Assembly (NCBI RefSeq): GCF_000321225.1
Contig: NW_004451523.1
Location: forward strand, 417,523-481,522
Origin: Odobenus rosmarus divergens
Lineage: Eukaryota > Chordata > Mammalia > Carnivora > Odobenidae
Direction of reading: 5' to 3'
Length of the DNA stretch: 64,000 nt
Part shown: positions 36,591-48,939 of the stretch, piece after piece
Layout: each line of letters starts with the position of its first letter
Numbering within the stretch: the stretch's first letter is position 1
Notes under the pieces: generated by a model
Told to the model about the DNA's origin: nothing
Databases searched by the model: none
What the model saw: the letters and a program-made list of their open reading frames with translations, nothing else
Position numbers and translations under genes: made by a program

Positions 36591-38085
36591 GCTTACTTTC
36601 TTAAGACCATTCTCCATTTCCTCCCCACAAAGACACAGGAATATTACCTAATTTCTTCGGTATGTCCTATATTAAAATACATATTCTTAAATTTCTTCAG
36701 TACTGATCTCCATTCTTGGTTCCCTCCACACATACCCCGTCCCCCGCCAGTACACATACATACACTCTCAGCACATGCTTTCACAAATGATTCCTTTTAA
36801 AATTGAGTTTAATGCCTTACCACAGTTGCTTCTAAATCTTAACCAGACTTCAGCAGCAAAACTAAGTAAGTTAATTGTTATTTGTCAAATATAATAATTC
36901 CCGACATGTCTTGGTCTAAACTTTGCCATCAGCTTCAAATCTGTTATAGAGACGATCTCTTCCATCTTTACTTCTCATGACTAGGTTCTGATTATCCATT
37001 ATTTACTTTAGAATTCCAAACTTTTAAGAAGCATTTCTCATTTCCTTAAAGCTTCACTCCCACTAATGGGAATAGGGGTGGTGTCTGAGAGTGGAATCCT
37101 GAGGCTGAGCAGGTGGAATTCCTTTGCTCGAAGAGGTCAGAGTCAGCATGGAGAATATCACAGGGGGAATGAACTCTAGGGAGCCTCTGACTTCTTAAAT
37201 TTTTCACTATCTTAAAAATCCAGGTTCTAGCAGAAGCCTACACAAACCTAAGAATTGGTTAATCTGACATTATTCAAATCTAACAGATCTAGACCTCCTC
37301 CTCTAGCAGATTATAATCATCACGTTGTTTGAGAATATCCTAACGAAACTTAAAGTGACCCCTTCAAAATACTATCTTGCTTGTAAAGGAACAGCTTGTA
37401 TTTCAGCCCATATAAGCTTTGTGATGTTTTTTAATAGGTAATTTAAAATATCTATTCCATTAAGTTTATTTTGATCCAAAATAGTTTTAAACAAACTTTG
37501 CTAAGACATCAAAAAACATTTTTAGCAAATGCTTAAGAGAACCTAGTAATTGCTCAGATAACTTTACAAGCCTCTACAAATCTACTGGAAGGTACCACAA
37601 TGTCCAAATCCTTTTCAAAGCAAAAAATATCTTTGGACAAGCTACTTTCTTGGCTCTTGGTCCTGATTCTCTGATGGGGAGTTGGAACCAGAAACCCTGA
37701 GGGTGAGTTTCTTCCATTTTTGAACATGAGGCTTTTGAGAAAGGATTTTCCAAGATTTAAAAAACATGTCTTGGAACATGGCAAGATCAAGAAGAAATGC
37801 AAAGATCTTTTCCATCTAATGTTCACGTTATGATTTTATATCATTCTTGGAGAACTAAGTTCTGGAAAGTGAATTTCCTGATAGCCAAGGATTCACAGCT
37901 TTCCCCAACCTTGGCTTTGTACATCATTTTAGGAGAGAAAGGGAAAGTTTGCATTCTTGATCTCTAACATCCTGGCTAACAGGAGCTTGTCAGTATCTGA
38001 GGTGAGATGTAGAATTTTCTGACCCTCTATAACTGGTACAGGCTGCAACATGCAAATAGCAAGTTTGTATAGGTATACCTCCAAA
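36591..38085. other. Unassigned DNA
   Basis: No further repeat or coding signal is recognised after the LINE-1 3' end. Minus-strand frame 37554-37826 has no known domain. Confidence 0.4.
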
Positions 38086-38089
38086 GTAT

Positions 38090-38765
38090 ATATTCAACAC
38101 CCCCACTTCCTCTCATCTCTGTTGCCTTCGCCCTGGTCCACAGCATCACATCTTTCACCTGGGCCACTATGCTAACTTCCTAAATTGTTTTTCACTACCA
38201 TTTTCCAATCTACTACCCATTTGAGTCAATAATCTTTTCATTACATGAATCACATCAAGTTATTCCCTTTTTAAAAATCCCTTTGATGATTTTTCAATTG
38301 CATGTGCAATGAAGTCAATCTCTTACCATGGTCTACAAGAGCCTGAATGATCAGGCCCCTGTCTATTTCATCATATTCATCTCAACACCTTCATCTTTCT
38401 TGGAGTGCACCCCATCTTTTCTGCCATGTTGTCTTGAACTTCCTACACCTCTGCCTGGCAGACTCACATATATGTTGCCCCTTAACATAGCTGCTCCTTC
38501 AAATTCTTTAAGTGTCAGCATAAATGTTGCTTCTTCAGAAAGGCCTCCTCTGACCATGCTTTCTAAGTGAAACTCTTCTGTTTTTTGCTTTGCGAAAATC
38601 GTTCACTATTTTCCTCACAGTACTAATTTCAACCTATAATTTAAAATTGTGTTTATTTTTTTATTGTCTACTTCTCTCACTAAAGGGTAAGAACCGTATG
38701 GCCCGAAAATATGGCCAGCACAACAGTAGGACATAAGTAATTTTGAATAAATTAATAAATAAATG
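38090..38765 (+). mobile_element. L2 LINE, long 3' segment
   Basis: L2 blocks appear in order: TTGCCTTCGCCCTGGTCCAC, CATCAAGTTATTCCCTTTTT, CATGGTCTACAAGAGCCTGA, GATCAGGCCCCTGTCTATTT, AGTGTCAGCATAAATGTTGC, AAGGCCTCCTCTGACCATGC and an AATAAATTAATAAATAAATG end. This is one of the better preserved L2 copies here. Open frames on both strands within it are remnants. Confidence 0.88.
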
Positions 38766-39530
38766 AATTATCTATTATGTCTTAATGCATATTAATTACT
38801 CCTTTGGTGAATGCAGATCACATTCCCTACACATTCTCAGGTTCCATTCGCCACAATTCCATTGTCATTTGTTGTGCCAAAGCTTCTGCTATAGAAAGTC
38901 AGAAGTGGGAAGAGAATTTCTTTATGTGTTGTTTCTCTAGACATTGATGCCTCAATTAAAGGGGTAAATGGTTAACTAAATTCATTTAATGCTGCAATGC
39001 AACAATGCAGTCCAAGAGGCAATTTCATCTAGGTATCCAACAAATACATTATTACAGAACAATAAAGCTTCCTTCTTTATCTCCATTTTTTAGATATATT
39101 TTCAATCCCTTTGAAAATGGTCGCTTCCTTCTACCCTAATAACGTCCTACTTAAATCTGAACATACAGCTCACTCAAATATAAATTATGGAAACAGGAAT
39201 GTTAACATGGCATGATGTGCTTTCCAATTTAATGCATAATCTTCTAAAGCCAAGCATTCAAATCCTTTTCCCCTAATTGCAGATTTCAGCTGGGCAGAAA
39301 CTAGACTTGATTGCCACATGCTTGCGCAATTAGAGGAGTAGTTATCCTTTCTCCTGGGTCATCAAAGACTACCTGTCTCAAAATAAAATAAACCAGTAAA
39401 TTAAGTTAGACAACACTTTAAACATAACCCTTACTAATGTCACAACTGATTTATTAAATTAAAATGTCTTAAGTCAACTAAAAATAAAATTCTGGTAGGC
39501 CACACTGCGCACTATGGGGTTGCCAGAGCC
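38766..39530. other. Unassigned DNA
   Basis: AT-rich with no recognised repeat or exon. Confidence 0.4.
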
Positions 39531-39534
39531 ACAT

Positions 39535-39790
39535 CATCTTGCCTAGAATGCCCTTACCTCCCTGGACCGCCTGCGAAAATCCTACTCCAACTCCAATCTC
39601 CTTGTCAAAGGTCCTCCGGACAGAATTAATCTTTCACTCCTGCCCCAGGGCTCTCCCATTGCATATAACACCATACTTGGGCTAGGCTGTTAGCTCAACG
39701 AAGACAGGACCTTCACCAAGTAGACTTGAATATCTCCTGTGCATAGTAAAAACTCCATATGGAAGGTGAGAATAGTTACAAATAACCCCA
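39535..39790 (+). mobile_element. L2 LINE 3' fragment
   Basis: TGCCTAGAATGCCCTTACCT, GCGAAAATCCTACTCCAACT, GACAGAATTAATCTTTCACT and CGAAGACAGGACCTTCACCA follow the order of an L2 3' end. The terminal AATAAATGTTTGTTG-like phrase is lost. Confidence 0.6.
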
Positions 39791-40506
39791 TATAATCATA
39801 CAGCTGAAGACTGCTGAAAAACTGAAGTCTGCTTACAACAGAGCAAAAGTAAGAAGTGGAGTTGTTTTGGGCCCCCCTGTCTTCTCCCAGGACCACAGGC
39901 CCACCAGGGTCAAAAAGCACATGTATTCCCAATCAATCCATACTTCTTTCCTCTAATTAATATAGCTCTTATTGTCCAAGCTCCACAGTGTTCATTGGTG
40001 GCTAGGTGATACTGATGCTCCTACTGTCTTCCTGAAAATAAAAGAGCTGAGGACTGCCCACTTCCCAACCTATTAACACTGGTGCTCTGCGAGCCCTTTG
40101 GGGAGATGTTTGGCAGAGTAAATGTTGGTTTATGCCCCCATCTTCTGGATATAGCCAAGCTCATTTTTTTAAACGATTTTTCATATGTTTTGTGTTGCTC
40201 GGTGATAACAAGTCTAGATTTCTTTTTTGAGAAGGATTTCTTATTAACAATTGTGTATGCCTAGTTGCAAGTACATGAAAAAACACTTTTTCTGACTCAT
40301 GACAAAACCAATGGGTCAGTTGTCTAAAAGCATCAAAACGGGAATTCCTTTGTATATCATTATGTAAATAATAGAGGGATGGACCGTGTGAAACTTCTCA
40401 AACAAAAGTTTGCCCTTGGCTTCATAATCAAGACATTTTACCTACCCACAAAGTAATTGAGTCACAGAAATGCCTTGTATCCACTGAATATGTTAAGATG
40501 TTTAAC
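39791..40506. other. Unassigned DNA
   Basis: No repeat family or exon is recognised. Confidence 0.4.
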
Positions 40507-40692
40507 ATGCCTTATCGATATGTTACATTTGTAGGTAGCATGAACAGGATATCATTTATATTAAATGAGGGGTGAAGAGCCGTTGAGCATTTGGCATGTA
40601 GACACTGTTATATACTCTAAATATATTATCTCATTTAGTCTACACAGTAACGCTGCAAGAGAGGTATTACTATCTCCATTTTGCAGTTTAGA
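40507..40692 (+). repeat. Tandem duplication, copy 1 (186 bp)
   Basis: Starts ATGCCTTATCGATATGTTAC and is followed head to tail by a second copy with about six substitutions in 186 bp. The right part of this copy, from about 40580, is a truncated MIR. Confidence 0.97.
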
Positions 40693-40878
40693 ATGCCTTA
40701 TCGATATGTTATATTTGTAGGTAACATGATCAGGATATCATTTATATTAAATGAGGGATGAAGAGCCATTGAGCATTTGGCATGTAGACACTGTTATATA
40801 CTCTAAATATATTATCTCATTTAGTCTACACAATAACGCTGCAAGAGAGGTATTACTATCTCCATTTTGCAGTTTAGA
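40693..40878 (+). repeat. Tandem duplication, copy 2 (186 bp)
   Basis: Starts ATGCCTTATCGATATGTTAT. Differences from copy 1 include AGCATGAA/AACATGAT, AGGGGTG/AGGGATG, GCCGTTG/GCCATTG and CAGTAAC/CAATAAC. Several are G/A changes, consistent with decay of CpG or with transitions after duplication. Copy 2 continues into the rest of the MIR, so it is likely the original. Confidence 0.97.
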
Positions 40879-40945
40879 AAACTATGACTTTCTATGACTA
40901 GGCTGGTAAGTGGAAGAGCTAACTCAAAAATCCTCATGTTTTCCA
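40765..40945 (+). mobile_element. MIR SINE, partly duplicated
   Basis: TTGAGCATTTGGCATGTAGA, ATATTATCTCATTTAGTCTA, TATTACTATCTCCATTTTGC and GGCTGGTAAGTGGAAGAGCT are MIR blocks in order. The 5' part is also present in duplication copy 1 (about 40580-40692). Confidence 0.8.
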
Positions 40946-41319
40946 AACCACATCAATTAGAAAGAGAGCAGACCCTTTTAATTCCTTTCACGGATGTGTA
41001 GGAATTCACCAATTCAAGAAATATATGTACTCAATCATAGGAGTCATCAGGACAAAGCCAGAAAACACAAAGTTACCATGACTCTATAATCAGAACCAAA
41101 TAGAAACGATGGGATAAGAAATACTTTTACAGGATTTGCAACCTTAAAGATAGTCAATCTGTGAATTCCAAATTAGACCAAGGAACATCATGAAACCATC
41201 GTTCAGGTTTTTACTACCATGCTAAGACACTCTGCTAATTATGCAGGTTATTTTTAAAGGCTTAATAAATTTGGGGTAGTAATATTATTATTTACTTTTG
41301 TTGGAAACTTTTTCCGTAT
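40946..41319. other. Unassigned DNA
   Basis: No repeat or coding signal recognised. Confidence 0.4.
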
Positions 41320-41770
41320 CTCCAGTGATTGCTACGAAGGGGACTGCCAATTATGGCAGCCCTCCTTTCTGGCTGCACAACTGGGTTTGTGGACTGCTGA
41401 ACTGACTATGGTACCCCACACCTCTGGCCACAGTGCCTGATCCAGAACTGGGCACAACTCATCCGGAGTTCTTCCTCGGAATGTTTCTAGATGGTGGAGA
41501 GTGCTCTCTCCTACTGGGTTGTGAGAATGGGACCCATGGCTGTGACCAATGGCCGTGGGTCCACCCTTAAAGGAACAGCCTGACTTGGAAACTAGACAAA
41601 ACCACAGAGGAGAGTGGTGGTAGGGAGATGAGAGGGGGAGAGAGTGAGAGCATGAGAACAGAGTGAGAGAAAGAGAGAGGGGGAGAAGAAGAGGAAGGAG
41701 GAGGAAGTGGAGGAGAAAGGAGGACATTTAGGAAGACAGACAGTGAGAGACAGCATGGAAGCACCTGACT
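41320..41770. repeat. Probable old interspersed repeat with purine-rich end
   Basis: The DNA from CACAGTGCCTGATCCAGAAC to TGGTGGAGAGTGCTCTCTCC has the layout of a mammalian interspersed repeat that I recall but cannot name. It leads into a GA-rich tract at 41600-41730. Minus-strand frames at 41332-41727 and 41567-41779 are Ser/Leu/Pro-rich only because of that tract. Confidence 0.4.
41600..41730 (+). repeat. Purine-rich (GA/GGA) low-complexity tract
   Basis: About 130 bp is nearly all purine, with motifs such as GAGAGGGGGAGAGAGTGAGA and AGAAGAAGAGGAAGGAGG. Such tracts can form triplex DNA and are unstable in length. Confidence 0.9.
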
Positions 41771-43424
41771 AACCCCCACAGACTGCAGTTAGAATTTCTG
41801 TATTCAGGCAATCCAATGCAAGTTCCATCCCTGCCCTTCTGTGCTTTGACTGTCTAAATAATGCCTTTCTTTTTGCTTAAGGTATTTGGAATTTTTTTTG
41901 TTATTATTATTCCTTACAATGATAAGCTTAAGCTATGTAGGAAAGCATGTTCATTACTTCATAAGCTAAGTTCTTATTCCCATGTCTGTGTCAAATGCAG
42001 TGATGTAACAAGTCAAATCAGCAAATATTTATGGAGACCAGAAGGATGAAAAGGCACTGTGGCTTAGTGATAGTGAGAGCTACATCAGAAATGAAGACGC
42101 AAAACATCTCACCGGGAAATAAAGACTAAAATGCAAATATCAAAATAGTTATGGTATAAAATAAAAACAGACACATTATGAGGCATCATCATAGTATAAA
42201 ACTGACTAAACAAAATATGCAGATAATAAATACAGGGTACAGAGGAAGAACAATCAGGTTGGGGATGCAGATACCCATGTTAGGTATCTGTGGTGCTATG
42301 TGAAGTTCTACTCAGACCATCACAGATTGTACCAGAAGTTTAACACATTTAACTGACCACATCTCGCTTCCTATCCATGTCTGAGCGTATGAAGCATTCC
42401 TAAAATACCCTTCCATTTACCTACAGAAAATATGATACAAAGCTTACACTAGGGCAAGGCTGGCTTGTGGGTGTTGTTTGTGCACTTTTGGAAGGGCTCT
42501 GTACTTGCTGCCTTGAAATTGTTTAATAATTTTTTAACAAGGGGCCCCACATTTTCATTTTGCACTGCTTCCTGGAAATGGTGTCACTGGTCCTACACTA
42601 AGGAAAGGGACAAAGTTTTTCTACAAATGAGCCAGACCAATGGTCTTGCTTATCAAAGCAGCCTATCTGCCAGGAGGTGTAACAAATTTCAGACGTTAAA
42701 GGGCAGAGAAGCACTGGCTCACCTGCCACACAGTCCTCCTTAGCCCTTTGTTAAAAGCAAATGATTCTGAGCAATGAGAAGTCTGCAGTGAAGAGCACTT
42801 GTAATCTGCCAATTCACAACACCACCACCAAGGGGTGAGCAAAGTCACCAAAGGTTGTGTCAAAAAGCAGAATCACCAAGGGTTGAGTCAAAAAAGCCAC
42901 AGTATAGTCCTAGAACATGACAAACACAGGATGAAGTATAAAAGAAGCATCTGGTTGATTTTATGAGATACCCAGGGAAGAAAAGCTAGTTTTGGTCACG
43001 TTAAATGCATAAAATATCATGGACTAGTGGCTTGGTATCAAAGTGTTATCTAGGGACACAACTCTACTCATGGAGCACAGGCTGGATGAGACTGAGTATC
43101 ACTGGGGAGCTGTGCAACTGAATTAGCCAGTCTCAACAGCTCCCCTGTGATGACATCTCACCAGCACATGTACAGATGTACACAGTAAAGGCAAACTACA
43201 AGAAAAGTGTCCACCCACCTTCTTGTCCCAGGACCTCCCGAGAAACCACCACAGGAACATGCCAGCCTTCTGCTGTGATTTACGTACTTCCCTGATGTGC
43301 TATCAGAACAGTTACTCCAAAACTACAGCGCCAGCAGTTCTGTCTTGTTCACGCCTATCTCTCCTCACTTCCACTCTCATTTAGGACTCTAGCCCCTGCA
43401 ACCAAGCAAATGGCTGTATGTGGT
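41771..43424. other. Unassigned DNA with a short degenerate direct repeat
   Basis: Mostly single-copy with no recognised exon. At 42826-42897 the phrase CACCAAGGGGTGAG recurs three times in variant form (42826, 42846, 42874), followed by runs such as GTCAAAAA. A 92-codon plus-strand frame at 42465-42743 has no recognised domain. Confidence 0.45.
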
Positions 43425-43442
43425 GAAATACTCATCTGTCAG

Positions 43443-43655
43443 GGGAACCTGGATGGCTCGAGTCGGTTGAGCATCTGACTCTTGATTTCGGCTCAGGTCA
43501 TGATCTCAGGGTGGTGAGATCGAGCCCCGTGTCAGGCTCTGGGCTCAGGGTGGAGTCTGCTTATCCTTCTCCCTCTGCTCTTCCCCCTGCTCTCTCTCTC
43601 AATTAAATGAATGAATGAATGAATGAATGAATGAATGAATATCTTAGAAGAAAAA
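43443..43655 (+). mobile_element. Older CAN-SINE with (AATG)n tail
   Basis: The head has decayed to GGAACCTGGATGGCTCGAG. The middle, CATCTGACTCTTGATTTCGG and CTCAGGGTGGTGAGATCGAG, marks an older group than the SINE at 14220. The usual AAATAAAT tail has turned into (AATG)n. Duplications GAAATACTCATCTGTCAG at 43425-43442 and 43656-43673 are identical, which is notable for an element of older type. Confidence 0.97.
43605..43640. repeat. (AATG)n microsatellite in SINE tail
   Basis: Nine or so AATG units replace the usual AAAT tail units. Such tetranucleotide runs are often polymorphic between individuals. Confidence 0.95.
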
Positions 43656-43673
43656 GAAATACTCATCTGTCAG

Positions 43674-46600
43674 ATTTGTACATTTGTGTGACTGAGTTGT
43701 CGGCCCTTTTCCAGGGGAATAAGTTGAGATTAGAGATGAAAAAGGCCTGTGGGGACCAGTGAGGGACATAAAGGGATGTTGTAGGTAATGTGCTGAAGTC
43801 AAAAAAAGGTTCCTCTTCATGATTTTCCAAACTGACAGCCCTTGCTTGGTAAAAAAAATTTTTTTAAAAGGTAATATATAGTTAAGTTTGAAGGACATGA
43901 ATGACAATGTAAGTGTGCTTCTATTTCAGTAATTATCTCTCCTATCTCACCTGCATAGACTTTTGACGAAAATTGCATCTTTTAGGTTAACCCATAATGA
44001 TGCACTTTGGAGGGGAATACTCTCATTATCTTTAGAGTGGATATTTAAAGTATTTTCCCTTCTGTTCAGACCACTCTCTTTTTCCATCTACTATTCACTG
44101 AGGTATAAAGAAGAAACTTTGAAAACACCATGGAATCTAACTAATTAATTATATGAGTTAGCACTCATAGCACAGTCTATGTGCTCAAAAAATGCCAGCA
44201 ATTAATTTTAACTGAATTAAGGATGTATCCTATCAGAATCTAGTTACAAATGAAAACTAGGTGGATAATCATGGTTTTGTACGTAAGGAAGACAATAAGC
44301 AGAAACTGTGGAAATTTGTGGTATGACAAACAAAGTCCCTGAGGAGGCAAGTGTTCTAAAGAGCTAAAGCAAAGTCACTGTTAGCGCAAGGATGTTGCAA
44401 AGTATACTAACTGGTTCAGTTTTAGCATGTGGTTTATAGTGCTGGTAGTGTTTCATTTTCATTCTCCCAGTAGACCCAGCTATTTGGGGCTGCTGTCCTG
44501 GGAGGGCTAGCTTTCCTCCTGAATTAATATTTAATACGCCTCTATGGAATTTCATAATCAGTGACAAATTTCATATACTTAAGAGAAAAAATTTCCCTTC
44601 ATTCCTGAAAAAGATTTACTTTAGGAAATGTGGTGTAATTCTACAAGAGTCCTGAAAGATCTTTTAAAAGATATCGATCATCTGTTTCTTGGTGACATCT
44701 GCCAGAAACTTTAATACAAATGGTGAAATTTGGACAATATCTCTTGAATTGAGCAAAAACAAGACAAAACACAAGTGATTTATCTTACCTTTATATAGTC
44801 TTTGCTATTGGCCTTTGGAGGTGAGTAGGTTTATCATCTCAGCCGGGTTGTTCCACTCGACTTACATGCTCTGCTTTTTTGCAGTTTCCTCATCACAGAA
44901 GTTGTTTTACCAGACGGTGGTCCTGGCAAACCATTTTCCCAGCTATTCTCTGTAGCATCATAGCCTCTGTGCCAACCCTTCTTATTCAAACTCTAAATTT
45001 TGTCAGTTCTCAGCACCCTGTTAGACTTGATATCCCAGGTTGAGGGCCATCTAATTTTTCATTCAGGCTATAAAAGTTGGCAACCCCAGTGGTGTCTCAC
45101 ACCTAATAAAATACCAGTTTTAAAATGCCATTGTGCAAATGAAAAAAACCTACCTTTCTTGTAGAATGAGTTTGTTCTCTTTCTTCCAAAAGTCTTTAAA
45201 GTCAGAGCTGAATTCATGCCAGATACTGAAGAAAACATTTGGGGACACCTCCTTCTCTCCAATTTTTGGTTTCATGAAGAAATAGGCTGTAGTCTCCAAA
45301 AAGCTGTCAAAGCACACACACACATGAGCATAAAAGCTATGATTACTTTCCAATATGGGATATTCTTTCTCCATCCAAATGGTGATTTCATTTATACACA
45401 GTTATTATTGCTAAGAAGACTCAAACCTTCAAGCATCAACAGTAGTCGCTTATGGTTTCATGTTAGAGTTTTGGATACAGACAGTAGCAGCTGATAAGAA
45501 TCCTCCATATACTGATAACTATCTTTGGTCCAATTCCATTTTCAAAGTTAATCCCTAAGTGACTGACATATTTCGGAAATAAACCTGAGTTAAGTTGGGA
45601 CATACTGTAAGTAGCAGGTCTATAATTTTTTTCTATACTCTAAAGAAATGAAATATTAGCCATTTGTCCCCAAACTACTACGTATTCTCTATGTATTTTA
45701 TATTGCTTACATACAGTTTGGTTTCCTACATTGCTGAGGAAAAAAGAAAAAAGCGAGTCCCAGGACATGGTGACAAAGTCTCTCATCAGATCATGGCAAC
45801 ATCATTGAGTGGATACCAATATGGCAGCCAGCCCTGTGACAGTAGACTGATCGTGTCAGTCTTTAGAAGGTGTTGCTTCATACTACAACTACATGAAGCT
45901 CAGGAGAGTTTCAGAAGGCCTAGTTGACAAAGAACATATAACTGGTAAATGGTAGCTTTATGACTCAACAAAAGTCTTCCATTCCCATAAAAAATGCCCT
46001 GAAAAGGACCTAGGCCAATAAAACTGGTAATGTCATAGTGAGGACACCTGGGCTGCTAGTCAGCGTATGGCCAGAGTTGCTGCAAAAAGGAGTGACATTC
46101 CAATAACCTTTGCCCCCCCTTCCCTTTTTTTCCCACCCTGGCAGGGGGCCAGCACTTTTGCTGCTACACAAAGCTCAGGTTTGATTGACTCTGAAGTAAA
46201 AATTTCTAAGGCAACTTGATTTTGCCATATTGCATTGTTTGATTAAAAATATGTGTCACACATACATACATTAACACACATCTGTGTATGTATTCAGTTT
46301 GTCATATAGCTGATTTCAAATCCTTATCCTGAAAAATATATGAACAATATCTCATTGAGATGAGCATTAATAAAATGAGATATGTAGGGTGAACATGCTC
46401 AGAAGGTAAAGGAGACTGAGCATTACACACAAAATAAAGAATTCACAGCCACCCTGACTATGACCAATGGGCTAGTCTGTTCTGTTTTTAAACTCGCCTC
46501 ATGGTAGTCTCTAAGCAGTAAGATTCCCAGGACCACCATCTTTTAGATTCTGGGGAGAGATGACAGCACATATTTGACCAAATGTGTAGCTCCCGGGAAT

Positions 46601-47425
46601 TATGTATTTCTCCCTAGTTAGCCTAGTAGGAAAAATGACACAGTAAAGTCAGTCAATCCTGAGAGAGAGTCAGGCTGTTAAGTGGATATGGTATGTGAGA
46701 ATCTGGCTGCCCTGAGCTATCGTAAGGACATCAGAATGCATCCGCAGAAAGTGTTGATGGGGTGAGGACTGCCAGGAGAGTAGATGTCAGGGAGCATGAA
46801 TTGTCTAAGACATATCTAGGTCATATTTTATTAAAACTGATAAAGCATACACATACTTACCTCCTGAGAAAACCGGTCATTCTCCTTATAAGCCTAAAGA
46901 CAATTTATGACCTGTATGGCAGAAATCAGGTCTCAAATCCTTGACTACCTATTCATTCTTTCCCATCATTTCCTGGTATTTATGCTTCATAAATGATCAT
47001 TACAGACCAAGCCAGTTTGTTTGGGCAGACATATCTAAGTTGTAATAATTGGTTCATCTCTTTAGCCACTTACAACATTTTGAAAGTTCTATCATGAGAC
47101 AACATGGTTGAAAGGAGAGAATATAGGATTTAAAATCATAAGCAATTGAATTCCAAAAAGCTAACTTCCAAAGTGTTTGTTAAATGCTTCAACACAAAAC
47201 AAATTTATTTTGTATTGCATATTATTTTCCATTACATATACTGTGTATTCTATATTATGAAATATGAATATATACTTACTAAAAATTTTCTCTAAACTGT
47301 AACTAATTCAACTGAGGCTGATTTATTAAAAATCATTCATGTGACCTTGTTCCCTGCAGACATTTTTGAATTATTGGCATGCATAGAGGTTTCTGATACT
47401 GGTGGTAATTATTCTAATTATTGAA
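43674..47425. other. Long stretch of single-copy DNA
   Basis: No repeat family, exon or RNA gene is recognised across about 3.7 kb. Open frames stay below 100 codons and overlap on both strands (for example 45068-45494), which argues against coding. A C-run and T-run lie near 46114-46130. Confidence 0.45.
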
Positions 47426-47429
47426 TAAT

Positions 47430-47600
47430 TTCCCCTTGGCTCTGTCATAAATTGCCTACAGAGCTTTAAGAAGGCAGTGACTTTTGAGTTCCAGTTTTGA
47501 GCTTTTCAGTTTCTTCATCTATAAAGTAGAGGATATGTCTGCTTTTCAAGGTTATCATAAAGACTCAATGAAAAGTACTTGCATGTGATAAGCTAAAATA
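47430..47600 (-). mobile_element. MIR-type SINE, antisense
   Basis: TTTCAGTTTCTTCATCTATA, AGTAGAGGATATGTCTGCTT and TATCATAAAGACTCAATGAA follow the reverse complement of MIR (cap-like phrase for 'gtttcctcatctgtaaaatg' through 'aggattaaatgag'). Confidence 0.75.
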
Positions 47601-48935
47601 GCAATATATGTATTAACTTTATAAGAAGCAAGCATTTTTCACTAAAAAATGCTCTCTGTGCAAAACTTAGTGAATTTGTGAGACATACAAGTATTCTACA
47701 ATTGAACTGAAGACATTGTGTGAAACTGCTGAACAGCACGATTTTCAATGATGACGAGCTGTGCATATAGCCATTTCTTTGGAAGTGGCCATGGGGAAAG
47801 AATGTGTCTCCTAAGTAGGACACAGAGAGTGAAGAATTATCTGAGGATCACAAATGCTGTCCCAACTGTATTCAACCACCCCACTCCCTAGAATAAAGCA
47901 TAAGCACTTTTCAAAGATAACCAAATAAATGACAGGTAATAATTTCTACAAGTTATCAAGGTACCTTGTATGCCAGAGGCATTTTTGGTTATACAATCCT
48001 GTCTGGTATTCGGTGGCATTCAGCTAATGAAAGATACCCATTTGCATGGGGGGTGGAAGGGATAGGTTCCATTCTTTCTGAATTATCCTTTTTTTTTTCC
48101 TTAAGTCGGAATCCAGGAGGGCCCCATCCACCAAACAGCAACACAGAAACACAAAAGAGGGCAGGCATTTTATCGGGGACCTTCCTCACTATTGGCTGTT
48201 CTGTGAGACTCTTGAAATGACCTTGATACACTAGGAGCCAGTAGTGAAAAGAACTGCAGTTCTAACACAAAGAAAATGCAGCCATCATAGTAAGAGGCAA
48301 CTCCAGGGGTCACCAAATAATCAAGACCCTGTAATCAGGATTCCTAAGTAGACCTCTCTGGAAAAGATCAGCCGTACACTTCTTTTACTACAAACATGAA
48401 ATAGTACACATATACTGCTCGGCAACACAATCAAGGTAGCCCCAGAGTTCTGAAAAGGTAGCTCCAGCAGAATTGTTTTGAAATCTCTCTGAATCCCCAC
48501 ATAAAAACAGAGAGAACAACTGAGATATTAAAAACCAAAGCTAATAGAAAAATATCTGCAAAAACACCGTGTCCAGTATCACCACACATCTCAAAACGCA
48601 AACAGGGGAGACAAATCACTGACAACACAAAACCCAAGTAGTAATATTGTGTGCATAGGAGGAGGCAGAGGAAAGCAACAGGGGGGCTTCCCTAAAAACA
48701 GAAGAACCCCTGAATCACAAAAGGCACTCCTGAAAATTGTGTAAGGGATATCTGAGAAGCACAGCTAAAACTGGACGGGGTTTTATACACTCTAACGCAT
48801 GGAAGAGGAGAAAAGATCTACAGTAAGTTCTGAAAAGGCTGGGAGCAGTCTGAATATATGAAGTGTTAGTACTAACCAAATGTGCAGGCAGTATGAGGTC
48901 ATTTTTGTTTTTTTCTTTTTTATCATTGTGCACAA
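47601..48935. other. Unassigned DNA, perhaps old LINE in its right part
   Basis: The first part is single-copy. The interval 48430-48930 is A-rich with TCCCTAAAAACAGAAGAACC-type phrases that may belong to the 5' part of the LINE-1 that follows. Confidence 0.35.
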
Positions 48936-48939
48936 GCAA

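Noticed and set aside
41332..41779. Ser/Leu/Pro-rich minus-strand frames of 131 and 70 codons
   Set aside because: They arise from the purine-rich tract read on its pyrimidine strand.
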